Positions 7,570 through 11,731 of a stretch of 11,731 nucleotides of DNA are shown here, in pieces. Under the pieces are notes generated by a model that saw only the letters and a list, made by a program, of their open reading frames with translations, did no database searches and had not been told where the DNA came from. The position numbers were made by a program, and so were the translations under genes. Within the stretch, counting starts at the first letter, position 1, and the number at the start of each line of letters is the position of its first letter. The DNA is taken from positions 1-11,731 of the forward strand of contig PIVQ01000163.1 in the NCBI GenBank assembly GCA_003354055.1. Reading direction: 5' to 3'. Source of the DNA: Desulfobacteraceae bacterium. Its GTDB lineage: Bacteria > Desulfobacterota > Desulfobacteria > Desulfobacterales > Desulfobacteraceae.

Positions 7570-7667
7570 GGATGTGCTGGCTTGACGGCGGTTTGGTTTT
7601 TAGGGCGCTTTGGATAAAACTCTATAATTTGGGGTGGTTGGGCTAAAAAGGCGGGGATCGGTCAAGC

Positions 7668-7683
7668 TGGCACACTACTTGAT
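7668..7683 (+). promoter_or_regulatory. Sigma-54 (RpoN) promoter of the megasynthase gene
   Basis: TGGCAC, five bases, then TTGAT matches the -24/-12 consensus TGGCAC-N5-TTGCW at every conserved position except the C of the -12 GC (here A). The GG-to-G spacing is the required 12 bases, and the preceding C fits the pyrimidine preference. Transcription would start near 7694, giving a leader of about 67 bases before the ATG at 7761. The neighbouring divergent gene encodes a sigma-54 activator with an intact GAFTGA loop, which strongly raises the likelihood. Confidence 0.72.
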
Positions 7684-7749
7684 ATATAAAATTGAGATTA
7701 CTTTAGCCCCGGCTCTTTTTTCCGGAGGCATCAGACAAACTTCCAAAAT

Positions 7750-7754
7750 GGAGA
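7750..7754 (+). promoter_or_regulatory. Ribosome binding site of the megasynthase gene
   Basis: GGAGA ends 6 bases before the ATG at 7761. That ATG is the first start codon after the in-frame stop at 7704-7706, so the site and the frame together fix the start. The ATG at 7748 overlaps this site but lies in another frame that stops at 7825. Confidence 0.65.
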
Positions 7755-7760
7755 CCTTTA

Positions 7761-10700
7761 ATGATTACAAGAATACTGAGTTCAAGACTGCCTTTGATGA
7801 TTTATACCCCTGTCAAAGTCTTTGATGTCAGATATTTTCATGCCATTTACCAGGCCGGATCCCTGCCGGTTTTTGATACGGAGTTTTTGAGTCGGGATGA
7901 TATCCTTCAAAAATCCATTCTGCTTTCCAGGGAAAATGTACAATTCGGCCTTAGACTGGCCAATCATGACCATGACACAATTGCCGCACTGAAACGTGAA
8001 AATATTAAAAATCTGGATCTGCTGGTAGTGCCTCTGACGCAAGGGGACGAGCCTGCAGACCTGAAACAATTCGGTGACACAAAGATCATCCTTGAAATCC
8101 GGGAGATCCATCTGACCGATAGTATCAAAACCATTGATCCCCACGCCCTGATCATAAAGGGTAATGAGGCTGCAGGCCGGGTATCCAGGTATTCTTCCTT
8201 TATTCTTATGCAATGGTATTTGAAAAATTGCCCTCTGCCCCTGTTTGTACACGGCGGGGTGGGGCAATACACTGCAGCCGGTATGCTGGCCGCAGGTGTT
8301 TCAGGGTTTGTCATGGACAGTCAGGTACTTCTGGCAAAGGAAGCCCCTGTATCGGAAAATTTTAAAAAGCTTCTGGCCAATGTGGATGAAGGGGATTCTA
8401 CCGAGATAAACTTTAAAGAACGCGACATCTACAGGGTCTTTGCAAAACTTGGCACTAAAATTGTTAAAGATCTGAAAGAAGAGGCGGTTGTCCTCTCTCA
8501 GGAACCTGACGGTGATATATATCCGGCCATTGCCGATAAGATGACGGCTCTTGACGATCCGGATGCGGCCTTTATCCAGTCCCTGTTTTATCTGGGCCAG
8601 GACGGTCTTTTTGCCAAGGAGTTTGCTAGGGAGTCTGATTCTCTGGCCGATATGATCGACCGGTTTTTTACCACTCTGGGCGTTAATCTGGATTGTGTGG
8701 ACCAGCATGACCCTGTAAAAAAGGATTCTGCGTTTGCAAAAGACCAGAATACCACATATCCCTTAATCCAGGGACCCATGGCCAATATATCGGATAATAC
8801 CGAATTTGCAGGGAAGGTTCTTGAGGCCGGCGCATTGCCTTTCTTTGCCGTTGGCAGTCTTCCTGAAAGCCTGGCCGATGCTATGCTCAAATCCGGCGCT
8901 GACAACCTGGCTAATTTTGGTGCAGGGCTTGTGGGAATTGAGGCCTTTAACCCCATGGTGCACAGACACTTAGAAATGGTTAAACAGTATAAGGTCCCCT
9001 ATGCCCTGTTCGCAGGCGGAATTCCCTCCCAGGCGGTTGAACTGGAAAAAGCGGGAACAAAGACTTATCTCCACACTCCGTCAGTGTCCATGATGGAAAA
9101 CGCCCTGGATAACGGCTGTCATCGTTTTATCTTTGAAGGCGGTGAAGCCGGCGGCCATGTGGGCTCGCTCACTTCCATGGTGCTCTGGGAAGCGGCCATT
9201 GCCAAATTGATCAACAACAAACGTGACCTGTCCGATCTTTTTCTGGTGTTTGCCGGCGGTATCACTACATCTTATTCTTCCCTTTTTATTTCAGGCATGA
9301 CCTCTTTCCTGGCTGCCCAGGGTGCTAAAATCGGTCTTCAGGTGGGAACCGCCTATCTTTTTTCCAATGAAGTCGTAGATACCAATGCGGTACAGAAACA
9401 ATACCAGGACATCATCATTGAACAGGATGAAACCGTTGTCATAGGCAAGACATTGGGCCTTGCCTCCAGAACTGCTCCCACACCCTTTGCCAAAATGATG
9501 AGTGACCATGAACTCAAAATGATTCGTGAAAAAATGCCTCTGGGTGATCGGAAGCGCTCGTTTGAGAAACGGAACATCGGCTCTTTGCTCATCGGTGCCA
9601 AAGGCTTTCTGCCTGATTTTAAAAAACCGGGAGAGGAGAACTACACCTGGTTTAAGGGGGATGAACACCGGGAAAAAGGAAATTTTCTGGTGGGTGACAG
9701 TCTGGCGTTTTTTACGGAGCCGGTCGCAATTCAGCAGATTCATGATGCCTATTTCACAGGCAAATCCATGCTGTTCAAACATTTAAACGCGCTGGAAACC
9801 TTCTCAAGTTCCGCAAATAAGATCCAAGATGAGATTGCCGTGGTCGGCATGGGCTGTACCCTTCCCCATGCAGATACCCCGGATGAACTCTGGCAGAATA
9901 TTCTGGATAAGCGGTACTCCATCTCTCCTATGCCCGACTCCCGTATGGACAAAGAGATCTTCTACGACAAAAATCGCAAGGCCGAGGACAAGACCTATAC
10001 GGATCTGGCCGGCCATGTAGATCATTTTGAGTTTGACGCAGAGCGGTTCGGGTATGATGGGGGTAAGAGTAAACGGCTGTCCCGAAGCCAGAAAATGGTA
10101 TTGGCAACTGCTTATAAGGCTGTTGAAAGTGCAGGACTTCTGGATGAAAACGATCAGATGATCTGTGAGAACCCGAAAAGGACAGCGGTTATCATTGCCA
10201 CCTGTCTTTCAAATGAGTTGGGCAACGACCTCCAGCTTAAATACTGGTACCCGGAAGTGCTTGCCATGCTGGAAAAGACCCCGGCCTTTTCAGAGCTTGC
10301 CGATGATGACAAGGCCACGGTCCGACAGGCCCTGCTGGAAGGTATGGAGGGTGAAAATAAGGGGTACGACCCTGTCCACGGAATTCTGCTGAACATTGAG
10401 GCCTCACGGGTGGCCAGCCACCTGGGGGCCAGGGGCACCAACTACATTGTGGATGCCGCCTGCGCCTCCTCCATCACTGCCATTGAAGCCGCCTGCGGAG
10501 AGTTGCTCGCAGGAGAACACGACCAGGTGGTGGTTGGCGGGGTCAATACCCATCTGGCACCGGAATCCTTTATCGGGTTTGCTAAAATGGGGACCCTGTC
10601 TGAAAAAGGCTCCTATCCATTTGACGAACGGGCTGACGGATTTGTTTTAGGAGAGGGCTCGGTTGTCTATGTGCTCAAGCGGATGAAAGATGCCATCAGG

Positions 10701-11731
10701 GACAACAATAAGATCTTCGGAGTGATAAACGCCATAGGGTCCAGTTCAGACGGTAAGGGCAAGGCCATTGCTGCTCCCAATCCCAAGGGTCAGATTATGA
10801 GTCTTGAACGGTGTTTTGGTAGCATCCGTTCGGAAATCAAAGCTGAAGACGTAGGATTCATAGAAGCCCACGGCACCTCCACCATTGTGGGCGACGAAGT
10901 GGAACTTTCCACCCTGAATACCATGTACAACAGATCCAATGCCGGTGTGTCGTCAATTAAATCCCAGATTGGTCATCTTTTGGGCTGCGCCGGTGCGGCC
11001 GGTATGCTCAAGGCGCTTCTTGCCGTGAACAAGGGTGTTTTACCTCCCAACGGTCAGTTCGAAAAGTTGTCCAAGGACCATGATTTGAGCAACTCCACTA
11101 TGTTTATTGTGGAAGATGAAAGACCTTGGGATACTGAAGAGGGCAAAACCCGGAAGGCCGGGGTTTCCTCATACGGATTCGGTGGTATCAACTACCATGC
11201 GGTTGTGGAAGAGATGACGGAAAATTATGTTCCCATGAAACGGGATATTTTTTCAGACACCTCCTATGACTATAACGATGATCGGATTGTTGTGGCAGGG
11301 CTTGGCGTATTTCTGCCGGGGGCCAAAAACACAGAGGAATTCTGGGAAAAACTGACCAGTGGTGAAAAACAGCTCAGTGAAATTCCTTTAGATAGGTTTG
11401 ACAATGATGTTTATGTAGCCCAGGGTAAGGATTCTTCTTTTTACCTGCCCAAGGTAAAGGCAGGTGTGGTTAAGGATTATAAATTTAACAACCTGAAATA
11501 CCGCATGCCTCCCAAAATGGTGGAATCCATTGAACGGGGACAGATCTTCGGTCTTGAAGCCGCCAATGAGGCACTGACGTCAGCAGGGCTCTTGGATATA
11601 GAAGGGGCTGCCGCCCGCACAGGCGTTATTCTGGGCACCATTGCCGGGGAACGCCAGAGCAGAAATATTATCAGGGTGCGCAAGAACTATATCGGCCGGG
11701 TGATTGAGCAATGTGAAGGACTGGACAAGGA
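7761..11731 (+). CDS. PUFA-synthase/PKS-like megasynthase, N-terminal part: two PfaD/NMO-like barrels, KS1, start of KS2 (3' end outside window)
   Basis: The frame runs 1323 codons to the right edge without a stop. Residues 1-195 resemble a shortened nitronate monooxygenase/PfaD-type flavin barrel, with KGNEAAGRV (133-141) and HGGVG (164-168). Residues 195-330 are an unrecognised linker. Residues 333-615 are a second, fuller copy: PLIQGPMANIS (334-344), FEGGEAGGHVG (458-468) with the expected histidine H466, AGGIT (498-502) and VGTAYLF (528-534). In PUFA synthases this fold (PfaD) acts as the FMN-dependent enoyl reductase. Residues 691-1155 are a ketosynthase with intact C901 (DAACASS), H1037 (EAHGTS) and H1072 (SQIGHLLG). 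The segment before the cysteine is long, as in PfaA-type KS. A second KS begins at about 1174 (DDRIVVAGLGVFLPG) and is cut before its cysteine. No acyltransferase, ACP or KR domain is visible yet; they may follow. Canonical PfaA begins with KS and has PfaD as a separate protein, so this order is unusual. It is probably an iterative cytosolic enzyme making a specialised lipid, expressed from the sigma-54 promoter upstream. Confidence 0.9.
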   Translation, partial: MITRILSSRLPLMIYTPVKVFDVRYFHAIYQAGSLPVFDTEFLSRDDILQKSILLSRENVQFGLRLANHDHDTIAALKRENIKNLDLLVVPLTQGDEPADLKQFGDTKIILEIREIHLTDSIKTIDPHALIIKGNEAAGRVSRYSSFILMQWYLKNCPLPLFVHGGVGQYTAAGMLAAGVSGFVMDSQVLLAKEAPVSENFKKLLANVDEGDSTEINFKERDIYRVFAKLGTKIVKDLKEEAVVLSQEPDGDIYPAIADKMTALDDPDAAFIQSLFYLGQDGLFAKEFARESDSLADMIDRFFTTLGVNLDCVDQHDPVKKDSAFAKDQNTTYPLIQGPMANISDNTEFAGKVLEAGALPFFAVGSLPESLADAMLKSGADNLANFGAGLVGIEAFNPMVHRHLEMVKQYKVPYALFAGGIPSQAVELEKAGTKTYLHTPSVSMMENALDNGCHRFIFEGGEAGGHVGSLTSMVLWEAAIAKLINNKRDLSDLFLVFAGGITTSYSSLFISGMTSFLAAQGAKIGLQVGTAYLFSNEVVDTNAVQKQYQDIIIEQDETVVIGKTLGLASRTAPTPFAKMMSDHELKMIREKMPLGDRKRSFEKRNIGSLLIGAKGFLPDFKKPGEENYTWFKGDEHREKGNFLVGDSLAFFTEPVAIQQIHDAYFTGKSMLFKHLNALETFSSSANKIQDEIAVVGMGCTLPHADTPDELWQNILDKRYSISPMPDSRMDKEIFYDKNRKAEDKTYTDLAGHVDHFEFDAERFGYDGGKSKRLSRSQKMVLATAYKAVESAGLLDENDQMICENPKRTAVIIATCLSNELGNDLQLKYWYPEVLAMLEKTPAFSELADDDKATVRQALLEGMEGENKGYDPVHGILLNIEASRVASHLGARGTNYIVDAACASSITAIEAACGELLAGEHDQVVVGGVNTHLAPESFIGFAKMGTLSEKGSYPFDERADGFVLGEGSVVYVLKRMKDAIRDNNKIFGVINAIGSSSDGKGKAIAAPNPKGQIMSLERCFGSIRSEIKAEDVGFIEAHGTSTIVGDEVELSTLNTMYNRSNAGVSSIKSQIGHLLGCAGAAGMLKALLAVNKGVLPPNGQFEKLSKDHDLSNSTMFIVEDERPWDTEEGKTRKAGVSSYGFGGINYHAVVEEMTENYVPMKRDIFSDTSYDYNDDRIVVAGLGVFLPGAKNTEEFWEKLTSGEKQLSEIPLDRFDNDVYVAQGKDSSFYLPKVKAGVVKDYKFNNLKYRMPPKMVESIERGQIFGLEAANEALTSAGLLDIEGAAARTGVILGTIAGERQSRNIIRVRKNYIGRVIEQCEGLDK

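Larger units (their letters stand above)
7501..7760. other. Divergent control region between activator and megasynthase genes
   Basis: These 260 bases contain no supported gene. They are AT-rich in places and hold, from left to right, an 18-bp near-perfect palindrome (7532-7549), a possible minus-strand sigma-70 promoter (7541-7569), a TATAAT hexamer without a good -35 (7623-7628), and a sigma-54 -24/-12 element facing right (7668-7683). GATGTGC also occurs twice exactly 40 bases apart (7531 and 7571). A GGAGG at 7724-7728 has no start codon at suitable distance. The arrangement is typical of an activator gene and its divergent target sharing one regulatory region. Confidence 0.7.

Noticed and set aside
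7565..7579. Minus-strand sigma-54-like element (CAGCAC, four bases, TTGCA) upstream of the activator gene.
   Set aside because: The -24 half lacks the GG pair and the spacing is one base short; sigma-54 is strict about spacing.
7623..7628. Perfect TATAAT facing the megasynthase.
   Set aside because: No reasonable -35 lies at 16-18 bases and there is no extended -10. The TTGACG at 7582 is far too distant. It is probably chance in AT-rich DNA, though a weak basal promoter is not excluded.
7634..7825. A 63-codon plus-strand frame in the control region.
   Set aside because: It spans the sigma-54 promoter, overlaps the megasynthase start in another frame and has no recognisable protein features.
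9291..9782. A 163-codon minus-strand frame inside the megasynthase.
   Set aside because: It is opposite a domain with clear conserved motifs and shows no family features, so it is a coding shadow. The same holds for the other antisense frames over parB, ispH and the FapA-family gene.
1..11731. parS sites (TGTTTCACGTGAAACA-type) expected near parAB.
   Set aside because: None was noticed on reading. A motif scan would be needed to exclude degenerate copies, and sites often lie outside the operon.

Overview
The window looks like chromosomal DNA of an anaerobic deltaproteobacterium (Desulfobacterota, most likely a Desulfobacteraceae-type sulfate reducer). This placement is inferred from the style of the proteins: chromosomal-type ParA/ParB, an IspH-UbiA fusion, a long FapA-type protein, a sigma-54 enhancer-binding protein and a PUFA-synthase-like megasynthase. 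No rRNA or other phylogenetic marker is present to prove it. Nearly all of the sequence is coding, with no tRNA, rRNA, CRISPR or insertion sequence seen.

Region 1 (1-5082, plus strand) is a tightly packed gene row. It holds the C-terminal end of parA, then parB, a fused ispH-ubiA gene, and a 707-residue FapA/DUF342-family protein. The first three genes are joined by ATGA stop/start overlaps and the fourth follows after 20 bases, so they are probably co-transcribed. The row mixes chromosome partitioning, the last step of isoprenoid precursor synthesis fused to a membrane prenyltransferase-like domain, and a surface or flagellar-type beta-helix protein.

Region 2 (5079-7500, minus strand) is a two-gene unit. 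A sigma-54-dependent activator is followed 7 bases later by a PlsC-type lysophospholipid acyltransferase. The acyltransferase ends tail-to-tail with the FapA gene, sharing a single TTAA for both stop codons.

Region 3 (7501-7760) is the only sizeable non-coding stretch. It is a divergent control region with a near-perfect 18-bp palindrome, a good -24/-12 sigma-54 promoter pointing at the megasynthase, and a weaker possible sigma-70 promoter pointing at the activator.

Region 4 (7761 to the right edge, plus strand) is the first 1323 codons of a giant iterative PKS/PUFA-synthase-like protein. Its visible order is nitronate-monooxygenase/PfaD-like barrel copy 1 (degenerate), a linker, barrel copy 2 (complete motif), ketosynthase 1 (intact Cys-His-His) and the beginning of ketosynthase 2. 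The likely logic of regions 2-4, which is inference, is a self-contained lipid pathway: the activator switches on the megasynthase from the sigma-54 promoter, and the acyltransferase encoded with the activator places the unusual acyl product into membrane lipid. This is the most interesting part of the window.
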